The notes beneath the pieces were generated by a model. The model was not told the DNA's origin, searched no databases, and was given only the letters and a program-made list of their open reading frames with translations. Shown here piece by piece: positions 35,501-43,313 of a stretch of 64,000 bases of DNA. The DNA is from Tridacna crocea (taxonomy: Eukaryota > Mollusca > Bivalvia > Cardiida > Cardiidae): assembly GCA_943736015.1 (NCBI GenBank), contig OX031066.1, positions 24,412,127 to 24,476,126 on the forward strand, in the 5' to 3' direction. Every line of letters begins with the position of its first letter. The first letter of the stretch is position 1. The position numbers and the translations under genes were made by a program.

Positions 35501-35971
35501 ATGTATAGTTGTGCATGTGACTTAGAATTTAGATCTGTGCAAGCATACTAGATTTTAACCCATTTCACTGACAAGCCCCTTCGGCATATATGCACCACTC
35601 TGCAAAGCTCTTGTTTAGCTCTAGATGTAAATTTTTAACTTTAACTGAAACTGGGCACAAATATTCTCTGTTTACAGGCTGATTTACAAAAAGTTATCCG
35701 CCATGCCAGAAAACTACCGGACAAGCAGCAACAGTTTTACAAGGAATTAAACAGAATAAGAAAAGCAGCTTTATCATTTGGTTTCACAGAACTACTTACT
35801 GCTATGGCAGCCATGCTCGAGAGAGAGTGCACAATGCTGCCTGGTTCAGCTCATCCTGATGCGGCCCTACAGCTGACCCATGCAGCCTCAAGTCTCTGCT
35901 CAGACTCTGCCACCGATATGAACCAAACCATCGTTCCGTTACGGACGAACTTTACTCAAGAGGATAGTTAA
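22858..35971 (+). CDS. INTS14: Integrator complex subunit 14 (INTS14/VWA9), 9 coding exons
   Basis: Subunit of the nuclear Integrator complex, which cleaves snRNA and paused RNA polymerase II transcripts. INTS14 forms the INTS10-13-14 arm that binds nucleic acid. Exons: 22858-23019, 23692-23862, 24828-25047, 25671-25833, 26641-26798, 27662-27791, 28556-28635, 29829-30001 and 35678-35971. All introns are GT-AG and in phase; the product is 516 aa against about 518 in human. Seen: N-terminal VWA domain with MIDAS DVSLS (residues 8-12) and VTDG (115-118), [98 protein letters not shown] and [13 protein letters not shown]. Start codon follows a splice acceptor at 22821, so a noncoding 5' exon must exist upstream. 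A polyA signal lies 31 bases after the stop. Confidence 0.97.
23246..23470. mobile_element. TTAA MITE
   Basis: TTAGCCCTTTACTAAACAAT to TTTGGAAAAGGGTTAA; palindrome 23300-23366. INTS14 intron 1. A decayed hairpin (23160-23235) lies just left. Confidence 0.9.
23507..23625 (+). repeat. (GA)n microsatellite
   Basis: Almost pure GAGAGA over ~80 bases with short interruptions, in INTS14 intron 1. Confidence 0.97.
23692..23862 (+). CDS. INTS14: INTS14 coding exon 2
   Basis: Residues 55-111; acceptor taattttcag, donor [19 protein letters not shown] and [10 protein letters not shown] match the vertebrate VWA domain. Confidence 0.95.
24101..24327. mobile_element. TTAA MITE
   Basis: TTAACTTCTTATTAAAAGAC to TTTGGGAACAGGTTAA; palindrome 24203-24272 has gained a TGCTGCATTTGC insertion in one arm. 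A decayed hairpin sits at 23965-24045. Confidence 0.85.
24483..24710. mobile_element. TTAA MITE
   Basis: TTAACACTTTACCAGATGAC to TTGGTAAAGGGTAA; palindrome 24590-24658. INTS14 intron 2. Confidence 0.9.
24828..25047 (+). CDS. INTS14: INTS14 coding exon 3
   Basis: Residues 112-185; acceptor catttcag, donor ATG|GTAAAC, phase 1. Begins [16 protein letters not shown], the second metal-site loop of the VWA fold, then [16 protein letters not shown]. Confidence 0.95.
25318..25415 (-). repeat. tRNA-like SINE fragment
   Basis: Minus strand has a perfect B box GGTTCGAATCC and an A-box-like GGTGGTTATGG. Stems do not pair, so not a functional tRNA. Confidence 0.55.
25449..25647. mobile_element. TTAA MITE without hairpin
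   Basis: TTAACACTTTATCAGGCAAT to GTAATAAAAAGTTAAAG; central palindrome deleted. INTS14 intron 3. Confidence 0.65.
25671..25833 (+). CDS. INTS14: INTS14 coding exon 4
   Basis: Acceptor ctttttcag, donor TAG|GTGAGA, phase 2. Encodes [33 protein letters not shown], collinear with 'LKCGHL...VFPRPEP' of human. Confidence 0.93.
25876..25965. repeat. 'GTGTAGATC' hairpin MITE
   Basis: AGTGTAGATGAGGATCAGAC and complementary GTCTGATCCATCATCTACAC; INTS14 intron 4. Confidence 0.75.
26154..26374. mobile_element. TTAA MITE, joined to next
   Basis: TTAACTCTTCACCAAACAAC to TTTGGTAAAGAGTTTT; palindrome 26262-26327, imperfect. Confidence 0.85.
26374..26584. mobile_element. TTAA MITE, joined to previous
   Basis: Left end decayed (ATGACAAAATATTTTGAC); right TGTGGTAATGGGTTTAA; palindrome 26461-26528. 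Confidence 0.8.
26641..26798 (+). CDS. INTS14: INTS14 coding exon 5
   Basis: Acceptor attgcaacag, donor CAG|GTAATG, phase 1. Encodes [20 protein letters not shown], matching the '[13 protein letters not shown]' stretch of the family. Confidence 0.95.
26837..27065. mobile_element. TTAA MITE
   Basis: TTAACCCATTACCGCATAAT to TGTGGTAAAGAGTTAA; palindrome 26893-26957. INTS14 intron 5. Confidence 0.92.
27090..27312 (-). repeat. tRNA-derived SINE, copy 1 of a close pair
   Basis: Minus strand: TTATCTCAGTGGCTATTGTG (A box) and AGGTTCAAATCC (B box). Tail includes GCATGAAGGAGTGGTC. Confidence 0.75.
27415..27620 (-). repeat. tRNA-derived SINE, copy 2 of a close pair
   Basis: Minus strand: TTTAGCTCAGTGTTATGG and TTTCGAATCAAGCC. 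Same tail as copy 1. It ends about 40 bases before the splice acceptor of INTS14 exon 6. Confidence 0.75.
27662..27791 (+). CDS. INTS14: INTS14 coding exon 6
   Basis: Acceptor atcctag, donor GC|GTAAGT, phase 2. Acidic linker followed by [20 protein letters not shown], nearly identical to human. Confidence 0.95.
28556..28635 (+). CDS. INTS14: INTS14 coding exon 7
   Basis: 80 bp; acceptor tttacag, donor CCAG|GTAAAG. Encodes [20 protein letters not shown] and LSLFEPG. Confidence 0.95.
28715..28905. repeat. Decayed TTAA MITE
   Basis: CTCTTTTCCTCACAATTTCC left, TTGTTTGGTAAAGAGCTAA right, no hairpin. INTS14 intron 7. Confidence 0.6.
29829..30001 (+). CDS. INTS14: INTS14 coding exon 8
   Basis: Acceptor atattcag, donor CAG|GTTAGT, phase 0. 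Encodes [39 protein letters not shown] and VWIKAVGLQ. Confidence 0.95.
30155..30300. repeat. Left half of a TTAA MITE
   Basis: CTAACTCTTTACCAAACAAC to one hairpin arm at 30270-30298, then broken. Last INTS14 intron. Confidence 0.75.
30346..31400 (-). repeat. Long mollusc dispersed repeat, reversed and interrupted copy
   Basis: Enters at AGCTCACCTGAGCACATAGTGCTC and a CCGTCCGTCC tract (the 3' end reversed), then five ~167 bp units with GGGCTAGAGCTCTCATAT. The opposite end (GGTGAGCGATATAGGACC, reversed 5' end) is at 34878-34914, so later insertions may have split one element across 4.5 kb of the INTS14 intron. Confidence 0.75.
31400..31695. mobile_element. TTAA MITE fragments with an AGTAGAAAATG hairpin
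   Basis: Hairpin AAAAAGTAGAAAATGCTGGT then CACCAGCATTTTCTACTTTT (31553-31591): the usual GGAG/CTCC is changed to AGTAG/CTACT on both arms. Confidence 0.75.
31735..31910. mobile_element. TTAA MITE
   Basis: GCCCTTTACTAAACAATCCC left; perfect palindrome 31785-31850; right end cut off at GCAAATGCTC where another element begins (31925). Confidence 0.85.
32639..32729 (-). CDS. Possible promoter-proximal first exon inside an INTS14 intron
   Basis: Minus-strand ATG in GACAAGATGGCGG (the YY1/initiator context common at housekeeping gene starts). It opens [18 protein letters not shown], then [12 protein letters not shown], and ends at donor GTATAAG (32638-32632). Two CCAAT-box sequences lie 120-150 bases upstream (ATTGG 32877-32873, CCAAT 32858-32854). 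The product is not recognised and no second exon was found. It sits between inverted repeats at about 31930 and 34700, so it could be a promoter and exon captured by a transposon. Confidence 0.3.
33045..33249. mobile_element. TTAA MITE, TTGTAACAA hairpin variant
   Basis: Hairpin GGAGAAACTACTTGTAACAA then GCAATTTCTCC at 33095-33128; right end GTCTGGTAATGGGTTAA. Confidence 0.8.
34874..34914 (-). repeat. Reversed 5' end of the long mollusc repeat
   Basis: Reads CTCAGGTGAGCGATATAGGA and CCATCATGGTCCTCTTGTT, the complement of the start at 12490. Probably belongs with the reversed copy at 30346. Confidence 0.65.
35020..35235. repeat. Decayed TTAA MITE
   Basis: TGTACTGAACAATCC left; ATTGTGGGAAAACAAGAGAA arm at 35088; right TTGTTTGGTGAA. 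Last INTS14 intron. Confidence 0.6.
35305..35410 (+). repeat. (CCAT)n / (ATCG)-interrupted microsatellite
   Basis: CCATCCATCCATCGATCCATCC-type tandem tetramers, in the last INTS14 intron. Confidence 0.95.
35678..35971 (+). CDS. INTS14: INTS14 terminal coding exon 9
   Basis: Acceptor ctgtttacag after a 5.7 kb intron. Encodes the helical C-terminal domain ([56 protein letters not shown]) and ends TAA at 35969-35971. Confidence 0.96.
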   Translation, partial: ADLQKVIRHARKLPDKQQQFYKELNRIRKAALSFGFTELLTAMAAMLERECTMLPGSAHPDAALQLTHAASSLCSDSATDMNQTIVPLRTNFTQEDS

Positions 35972-36001
35972 CATGGACTAACTTTACTCAATAGGATAGT
36001 C

Positions 36002-36007
36002 AATAAA
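36002..36007 (+). terminator. INTS14 polyadenylation signal AATAAA
   Basis: AATAAA 31 bases after the INTS14 stop. A very short 3'UTR would result; later signals may also be used. Confidence 0.55.
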
Positions 36008-36039
36008 GATCTCATCTCTTGATATGATTTTGTTGGATT

Positions 36040-36375
36040 GTAAACCATATCAGATGACAAAATTTTAGCCTTGTCCAAATTGAAAGTAAAAATTTGCAGA
36101 CAAACTGAAATGCATCATGGTTTAAATGGTGCAGTTTTTCTTTCATAGGTTAAAAACATTGTAAGAAAAGGAGAAAATGCTGGTAACCAGCATTGTCTCC
36201 TTTTTTCTTAATGTTGTAAAAAGGCTCCTTTCCCAGGGTCATTAAAAGTCAGCTTTTTTTTTGTTTATCTCTTCTGGAACAAATTTGCAGCTCATAGGTT
36301 AGAAAACATTGTGGGAAAATGCTCCTTTCCAAGGGTCATTTAAAGTCAGCATTGTCACTATTGTGTGGTTATCTC
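36040..36375. repeat. Decayed TTAA MITE just after INTS14
   Basis: ACCATATCAGATGACAAAAT left; hairpin 36150-36210; part of the right half (AGGGTCATT..AGTCAGC) is repeated at 36205-36260 and 36300-36350. Confidence 0.65.
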
Positions 36376-37054
36376 ATCTGGAACAAATTTTCAGCTGCTG
36401 ACTTGGCAAATATCTTTCGTTTTGCAAGCCTACATTTCACCCTTTGCAATAATCATAATGTTTCAGAAGTTTTCTGTTGTAAGATGAAAAGGTGTCCGCA
36501 ACTGGTAATTTGTTAAGAATTCCTAGATATTCTTGTATCAACTTATCATAGCATGTAGATCTAAGACCATACTACATGTTGTGAAGTCTTATCTTGATCA
36601 ACAATGTGTACAGACTAAGACTGTAGAGTAAGTTGAGGAGGACAAAGGGAATGTAAAATGCAACGGCCTGGTACCCTTCCAAGCACTTTCACAGAGAGAA
36701 CTACACCGTTGTAAGACTAGCTCAATAGGAAGGCAGTTTTGAAGTGCTTATATATCTTGCTTCTCTCCGTTACAGGAATACTGATGGGATTTTAAGTTCA
36801 CTTACAAATTGCAACACAAATATAATAAAAGTTAAAAAGCCTAGAATTTTGCTTGTAGTGCTTTGTATTCCAAGTGACAACATTAAAAAGAAGAGATTTA
36901 TTCATTAAAGCATAGCTACTGGTTTCATAGTAAGTTCGGCTCTCCTCAATTTTTAAGCCTTGGAACATTGAATAAACCCAAGTAATATTTTCAGTCTAGA
37001 AATACGGCCCATTTTAGTGCAATTTTAAGGATGCTTTTGTCTAGAGTGTTTCAG

Positions 37055-37130
37055 CAAAGCCAACAGTGTAGATCAGAGACCAGATGGCTTGTTTTGTGCA
37101 TTCTGATCTTGATCTACACTGGCTGCAAAG
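37055..37130. repeat. 'GTGTAGATC' hairpin MITE, decayed
   Basis: CAGTGTAGATCAGAGACCAG and TTCTGATCTTGATCTACACT. Confidence 0.65.
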
Positions 37131-37227
37131 GTAGATACTATATGCACACAATGGTTTTTGCACCTTTATTCACACATGAAAACAACATCGACTTGTTGCT
37201 TAGTAATTTAGACAAGTGGCTTGTGAT

Positions 37228-37464
37228 AGTATATTCAACTCCTTTCCAAACAACAATATTTTTAGCTTGTCCAAATCCAAAGCATTTGCCGACAACAAAG
37301 TAAAAGTGACTGAAAATTTGAAAATTGTTTTGTGAATGGTAGAAAAGCATTGTGGCAAAAGGAAAAAATGCTGGTTACCAGCATTTTCTCCTTTTCCCAC
37401 AATGTTTTCTAAATGTTTCTTACTCTGGGTCGTCAAACGTAGGGATTGCGTGGTAATGGGTTAA
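37228..37464. mobile_element. TTAA MITE, joined to next
   Basis: AACTCCTTTCCAAACAAC to CGTGGTAATGGGTTAA; palindrome 37340-37408. Confidence 0.9.
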
Positions 37465-37605
37465 CCAACATTTTCTCCTTTACCCAGGCTGTTTTCTTCA
37501 CTTTCAAAGACAAATCTGATTAATTTAGCCCAAATTTATTTTTTGTCAACATATTCTTTCAATTTAGACTAGTCTAAAATTTTGTTGTGTGATAGAGTGG
37601 TAAAC
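37461..37605. mobile_element. TTAA MITE right half
   Basis: Shares TTAA with the previous copy; starts in the hairpin arm (CATTTTCTCCTTTACCC); ends TTGTGTGATAGAG. Confidence 0.7.
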
Positions 37606-37983
37606 ACATCGTTCCTTGTTTTGATAAATGTGTTGAAGCTCAAAGAGGGCATACCGGTATTCAAAGTTTTGTCCTAATCAGATGCAATGAATTAAAAGAA
37701 GGAAATTTTTTCAAGCCACAGAGTCTAATTACAATACGAATTCGTCAGGATATGGTTTGATTTCACATGAATGTCCTGTTTATGTCATTTGATACCTTTT
37801 CAAAATAATCATCACAAATGTGATGTTTAATACTAGATCTCCTACATTATCCTTTGGTTTCAATAGCAGTATTGAGGATTACTAAAATATATTAAAGGAT
37901 AATTCCTTCTAGTCCTCTGTTGTTGTTTGATGAAAATATGTCTGTATCCTATTCAAGAGCTTAGACCACAGTACGGAAACCAA

Positions 37984-38201
37984 TAACACTTTACCAAACA
38001 ATCCCTGGTTTTTATTACCCTGAGGTAGGAGCCTTTTGAAAACATGGGAAAAGTAGAAAGTGCTGGTAACCAGCATTTTCTCCTCCCATAATGCTTTCTA
38101 CCCTGCTGGAAACAAATTTCAATTTTTGAGTTAAGTATATTTGTCTGCAAGTGCTTCCAATTTGCACCAGTCTAAACTTTTATTGTTTGGTAAAGGGTTA
38201 A
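37984..38201. mobile_element. TTAA MITE, joined to next
   Basis: ATAACACTTTACCAAACAAT to TTTGGTAAAGGGTTAA; shortened palindrome 38037-38095. Confidence 0.88.
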
Positions 38202-38426
38202 CCCATTACCACACAATCACTACTTTTGATGACCCGGATGAAGACGCCAATAGAAAACATTGTGGGAAAAGGAGAAAATGCTGGTAACCAGCATTTTCTC
38301 CTTTTCTCACAATGTTTTCTCTCTTCACAAAACAGTTTTCAAATTTTCAGTTGCTTTTATTATGTCGTCTGCAAATCCTTTCGATTTGGACAAGCCCAAG
38401 ATATTGTCTTTTGGTAATGAGTTTAA
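38198..38426. mobile_element. TTAA MITE next to a possible exon
   Basis: TTAACCCATTACCACACAAT to TTTGGTAATGAGTTTAA; palindrome 38254-38322. Right TTAA abuts the possible exon at 38428. Confidence 0.92.
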
Positions 38427-38427
38427 C

Positions 38428-38544
38428 AAAGTTCATTCCTCTCAGTAATACTGGATAAAACCTTTCAAGAATTAGCTGTTGTGCTGTTCCTTGTAGAAAA
38501 GAAAGACACTGAAGGGCTACATAATTGCATATAGCCTCAAAAAC
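38428..38544 (-). CDS. Possible internal exon of an unidentified (HEAT-like helical) protein
   Basis: Acceptor ttctacag at 38552-38545 opens an uninterrupted 39-codon stretch: VFEAICNYVALQCLSFLQ, then LERFYPVLLRGMNFV. The helical, leucine-rich composition resembles a HEAT repeat; a resemblance to condensin-II subunit D3 is too weak to name it. The only donor (GTTAAA) coincides with the TTAA target of a MITE inserted at 38198-38426. Partner exons were not found, so it may be an isolated or dead exon. Confidence 0.35.
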
Positions 38545-38579
38545 CTGTAGAATAAATGTTAGTAGCATACGTTCTTACT

Positions 38580-39780
38580 ATGCCGCAAAATGAGTTTTTC
38601 CCTGCACTGGGGCCCATGTTGATTCTCGCGCAAATACAAGCCGGGCAACAGTTATACTCTCTACAGAGGAGAAGGTTGTTAAATTACGAATGAGAATTCA
38701 AATCGAACTTTGACGTAAATAACGAACGTTTTCTTACTTTTTGGGGAAAATTCTTTATGAACATTCCATAAATACAAAACATTTCATCGCCCAATCTTTG
38801 GAATACGAATAAATAGGTTGTTAATATAATAACGTAGCCCAAGGTCGAAACGGTCCCTGGTCAAAAACAAAAGGGGCGAAATTAGGACGAAAACTATATT
38901 CTTGTAATAGTAACGATCAAAATAATCAAAGTGCTGTACATAAGCACTCTCTGCTGTTCAGGTTTGAAATGATCTTATGGATACCAAAATAAAGCTTTAG
39001 ATCTGTTAGAGCAGGGATCTCATCTATCGTCGGTTTACTTAAAAAACCTCGTAACTACAGCTTGAAACAATATACTTGTATATAGGATCCATTGTTAGAG
39101 AATGATATTTAAGATCAATATAAGACTGCGACCATTGTTTGTTAAGGGTTTTTATCGGATGACGATGGTATTTTTTTATTCGGCGAAACCTGTGGACGAG
39201 AAGATAATTTCTTTTTTTAATTTTCTCTGAACATTATGATCAGACAAAACGCTGAACTTCATTTGAAATGTTCAATCACTAGTCCTTTCCAAATCAAGTG
39301 CGTATAAAATTTATCAAATAGTGTAGCTCTAATCATTGACATAGTCTCGCTGTCCATTTGTTATTCAGTTTGCAAATATATATGTACATGTATGTAGTCT
39401 AATTTAATTTATGGTTATGGAAATAGACATAAACACTATTCGTGACTGTTATAGGACAGTACCTGTTATTTATCTGCAGATATTTGTCAAAATTTTCTGA
39501 AATTGATGAATTTATTTGACACTTTAAATTGCAAGTCATATAATCTCGTATTTTCTCTTGATACCCTGATGATTCAAAAGAAGTGATATTTACTTTTCGG
39601 CTTTATAGGCAAAATGTTCTCTTTTGCGGTCGAATCATCTTGGATCTATACCGTGTCGCTTTTTTAACCCCTTACTACACAATGACGACTTGTAGCTCCC
39701 CTGGGAAAAAGGCCCTTTAAAAAAAAATTGCGGTTGTCTCATAGAAAAGTAATTCGGTTCTGTGTCCAGAATGCCCAAAC
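38580..39780. other. No clear feature
   Basis: Mixed AT-rich sequence with some CpG. Contains only a half arm of the TCGTCGGTTTACTT palindrome (39025) and a decayed MITE end at 39665-39735. Confidence 0.4.
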
Positions 39781-39782
39781 TA

Positions 39783-40011
39783 TTAAGTCTTTACCCCACA
39801 TGGCATTTCTATGGTATCTCTAATTGGCCCAAAATAACAGCACGGATGAAGGCGTTTCTTATGTGCATATGACACCTTTTGATAGCATAGAAAACATTTT
39901 GACAAAAGGTGAAATTGCTCGTCACGAGCAATTTCACCTTTTGCCACAATGTTTTCCAAAGGCTAATACAAGCAATGCGTAGAAATGAGTATCTATGGAG
40001 TAAAGGGTTAA
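39783..40011. mobile_element. TTAA MITE, CAAAAGGTG hairpin variant
   Basis: TTAAGTCTTTACCCCACATG to GGAGTAAAGGGTTAA. Hairpin GACAAAAGGTGAAATTGCTC then GTCACGAGCAATTTCACC (39900-39948). A diverged subfamily also seen at 49563 and 9530. Confidence 0.9.
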
Positions 40012-40267
40012 TAGACATGTATTTGTAGAATGTCATCTAGCGGGAGATAACGAAGTCGCAGAGACAGGTTTGAAGTTAATGTATTTGCCGCTGAAAGAGT
40101 TATTAAGTACTGGATTCATGAGCGTAATGTCTGTGCACCAGTGCCTTGCATGCTTTTACCAAATATTGATTGTTTGGTTGATTGTATGGTGTTTAACGCC
40201 GTTTTCAATATGTTTTCATTTATTTCGCAGCGGCCCGTGCAACTATCCATACTTTCCTGGAATCTCC

Positions 40268-40496
40268 TTAACCCTTTCCCAAACAATCCCTGGCTTTTAC
40301 GACCCTGAGATAGAAGCCTTTTGAAAACATTGTGGGAAAAGGAGAAAATGCTGGTAACCAGCATTTTCTCCTTTTCCCACAATGTTTTCTACCCTGCTGG
40401 ACACAAATTTCAATTTTTAAATTCTGTTTATTTTGTCGTCTGCAAGTGTTTTCATTTTGGACCATTCTAAAATTTTGTCGTTTGGGAAAGGGTTAA
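40268..40496. mobile_element. TTAA MITE
   Basis: TTAACCCTTTCCCAAACAAT to TTTGGGAAAGGGTTAA; perfect palindrome 40323-40390. Confidence 0.93.
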
Positions 40497-40497
40497 C

Positions 40498-40706
40498 TAG
40501 TACTGCGCTCAATAAGGTTTCCAAGCCCTTTTCCCACTGGCTCATCTCCCACATAAACATCGTCCAAACAACGGTCAGCGCTGAGAGGGATATGAATCCT
40601 GTCGCAATGACTATCATCAATCCTCGGGGGAAAAAAAACTGGCCGAGCCAGGGATCGCATCCCACGAAACCCAGTTCTCAAGTTCTGTACCGACTGAGCT
40701 TTTTCA
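40498..40706 (-). repeat. tRNA-derived SINE, same family as 5740
   Basis: Minus strand: GCTCAGTCGGTACAGAACTT and GGGATGCGATCC (decayed B box), then GCCAGTTTTTTTTCCCCCGA. Follows directly on a TTAA MITE. Confidence 0.7.
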
Positions 40707-41034
40707 AATATAAAGAAATCTGCTGAAACAGAACTTTTCTATGCAAAAGTACTATAGTTTTCCTTTTTTGTTATCGTGACTGTCTCTTACTCTTTCGAAT
40801 AGCATTATTGGCGAATCAAAAAAAAAACCAAACTTTAGCCAACGGTATAGATTCGGATCAGACCGCAGTCTGGAGGTGAAATCTGACTAAGATATATGCC
40901 GTCTGCTGGTGAATTCACGCCTGTCTACGGAATCCAGATGGGGCCACCCAAATATGCGCATGTCTCTATATGCGACAATTTGAGTTTTGGCCCCATTAGG
41001 AATCCGTACCTACGCGATAAAAAGCTTTCAGCCT

Positions 41035-41240
41035 TTAGTATTACCAGACGACCAAAAAGATCGTGCTATGTTTAGCACTGAAAGAGCCTTTTGAAAATAA
41101 CATTTTCTCCTTTCACCGCTTTGTCTCTTTCCCTGCCAACAATAAATTTAAATTTTTAAGTCCCATTTAATATGTCGGCTGTAAGTGCTTACGATCCCGC
41201 AAGATCTAAAATTTTGTCGTTTGGCAGTCAAGAGTTAACT
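41035..41240. repeat. Decayed TTAA MITE
   Basis: TATTACCAGACGACC left, TTTGGCAGTCAAGAGTTAA right; hairpin mostly lost (41090-41110). Confidence 0.6.
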
Positions 41241-41487
41241 GTGAGAAGTTTTCTGAGAATTGACTGGAAGGTCTAATCTAATAAATAAACGCGTGGGCTG
41301 TTTCCCAACACAAGTGAAAAGTACATTTAGCAAAAAATATAACTTTTTGGAGGGAAGGAAATGGATTTTATGTTAAAAAAAATACTTTTAAAAATGCAAG
41401 GACATGTAAGGCAGTAATGTCTGTTAGAATATCTTTGCACAAGTACTGCCCTGCAGGGATTTACTTTGTTGTTGTTGTTGTAACAAA

Positions 41488-41990
41488 TATATAGAGGATA
41501 TTTGTTTTTTTTCGGTGAAAGATCGAAATTTATTCCATCGAGTGAACACCATCGGTAATATTTTCACAAGTGGCACAACCACGAGTGAAAATATTACCGA
41601 TGGTGTTCATGAGATGAAATAAATTTCATCTTTCACCGACAAAAAAAAACCCAACAACAAATATTCTATTCATTTCATGCTTTTTAATCCTTTCTGGGAG
41701 GAGCTATATCAAAATCCAGTACAGTTCTTTTCCGTTATTCCCCGTTGCGTACCCTTCCAACATTGCAAGTCATTACGATATTACGTCAAGCCCGGGAAAT
41801 GTAAGGTAAATGACGTCATATTTCCATCTGGTTGTGAGGCACGAGTAATTTACCTAGGCAACAAAAACATGAAAATCCGTATTTTCACTGGTCGTACCCG
41901 TGTAATATCGAAAAATATTTTCACTGCTATTTCTCGATATCCTACCGGAAATAATGAAATAAAAAACATGCTTTGACATAAGAGGGGTTA
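41488..41990. mobile_element. Hairpin element with TTTTCGGTGAAAGAT arms
   Basis: GATATTTGTTTTTTTTCGGT and the complementary ACCGACAAAAAAAAACCC frame a palindrome with CACCATCGGTAATATTTTCA on each side. A further ~300 bp to the right (ORF-like but unrecognised) ends AATGAAATAAAAAACATGC. A degenerate relative is at 6595-6770. Confidence 0.6.
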
Positions 41991-42119
41991 ATGTACATGT
42001 GTTTCTGTGATTCAAGATACCAATTAGGACATTACTTGATCATGGATCCGAAAATCCCTTTTGTCTAACAATCAACAAAATCATGAGGTAAACTGGTCCC
42101 TTGACATTAAGATAATTGA

Positions 42120-42262
42120 CCGATACTCGGCATTCTCTCCCGTCCAATCACTGTTTTCTACTTTATTAAATACCGAAACAGTCATTAAAGCAACTTTTAA
42201 TTTGTGGTCTGCAGATGCTTTCAATGTGGTCCAGTCCAAAGTTTTATTGTTTGCTTAAGAGT
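42120..42262. repeat. TTAA MITE remnant
   Basis: Right half only: TGGTCTGCAGATGCTTTCAA and CCAGTCCAAAGTTTTATTG..AAGAG. Just downstream of the 301-aa gene's end. Confidence 0.5.
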
Positions 42263-42385
42263 ATACCGATCAGATTGTTTGTCTTGTGTGAATCGGAGTT
42301 AAAGTACATGTAAAATTCGGTCCCTGGCTTTGTGTCAAGATAGTGTCATCACAAGTGAATTAAATGGACCAATTAAACATGTCGT

Positions 42386-42391
42386 TTTATT
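42386..42391 (-). terminator. Polyadenylation signal for the 301-aa gene
   Basis: AATAAA on the minus strand, 17 bases downstream of the stop codon. Confidence 0.5.
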
Positions 42392-42407
42392 GCTTTGGAA
42401 TGAACAT

Positions 42408-43313
42408 TCAATCAATCGACGAATTTGAATCACTGAACTCTCGAACAGTCACGTCTGTCAACTTAAAAGCTGTCCACGTATTGCTTACTTTATTGAAGTG
42501 AATTATATGTTCGTCTGACATCGAAAACGAGGTTCTGCTGTCAATACTATCACCACTTGTCAGATCGTCACTAAAACTGTCATGAATATCAAACCCTGTA
42601 TTGTCTTGTAACACAGGACCAATGTCATCCAGATGGGCTTCCATTATCTCTTCATACACGCCACAATACGCATCATTTTGAACACTTCCGGTTTTACAAC
42701 ATTCACTGTATCGCCGTAATATTTTTGCCTGAAAATCCGAACTATTTTTCTTTCTTCGGCAACTGTTCACTTTTCTAGAGTATGAATATGGCCCGAAATT
42801 CGAAATGCTTTTCCACGATTGGCTACAACCATCACTACCAGAATGCATTGCGTCACTACTATCACTTCCGGCTGATACAATAGAAAGATCAGACGGAGAA
42901 TTTCCTGTATTTCCCGTCTTCCACGTATCACACTGAATCCACAATGGATATTTTTCGTTGAACTTAAAATTTTGGATATTATGACCACACATTTGGCAAT
43001 CGTCTGCTAGATCCAAATATGTATAATCAATAAAAGGCGATGGTAATTTTGATTGGTTAGAAAATCCTGGCGTTTCCACAATCTCGTACTGGTTTTTGTT
43101 GGCATCTAGGAGTATATTAGATTTGCTTCTTTTTTGTTCGTACTTACTTTCCAGCCTCGATGTAATTGAATCAATTTGTTTAACAAGCACTCCCATGTCA
43201 CCGAGGACAAGGTGTATGTTGGACATCACGTTTTCTATGTTTGTCACCATATCAGTGATTGTTTGGCGTAGTTTTAGGTTCTCATTCCGACGCACACCCG
43301 ACGTTCTGGCCAT
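42408..43313 (-). CDS. 301-aa protein with N-terminal coiled coil (possibly INSYN1-like), single coding exon
   Basis: Intact 301-codon ORF, much longer than chance in this AT-rich DNA. It starts MARTSGVRRNEN and has a hydrophobic heptad region at residues 15-55 ending LVKQIDSITSRLE. A serine/aspartate-rich middle and end follow, with a CxxC (CQMCGH) near residue 107. An in-frame TGA precedes the ATG, a splice acceptor (cttatttcag) lies at about 43375, and AATAAA is on the minus strand at 42391-42386, so this looks like a real terminal exon. The 'VxQIDxLTS' end of the coiled coil resembles INSYN1 (inhibitory synaptic factor 1, gephyrin partner), but the rest does not clearly align. That name is a weak suggestion only. 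Confidence 0.65.
   Translation of the reverse strand: MARTSGVRRNENLKLRQTITDMVTNIENVMSNIHLVLGDMGVLVKQIDSITSRLESKYEQKRSKSNILLDANKNQYEIVETPGFSNQSKLPSPFIDYTYLDLADDCQMCGHNIQNFKFNEKYPLWIQCDTWKTGNTGNSPSDLSIVSAGSDSSDAMHSGSDGCSQSWKSISNFGPYSYSRKVNSCRRKKNSSDFQAKILRRYSECCKTGSVQNDAYCGVYEEIMEAHLDDIGPVLQDNTGFDIHDSFSDDLTSGDSIDSRTSFSMSDEHIIHFNKVSNTWTAFKLTDVTVREFSDSNSSID

Noticed and set aside
35188..35508. HPSIHPS-rich ORFs
   Set aside because: Translation of a CCAT microsatellite.
41677..41976. 99-codon ORF next to the CGGTGAAAGAT hairpin
   Set aside because: No recognised domain and embedded in a repeat with inverted ends. Kept only as part of that element.
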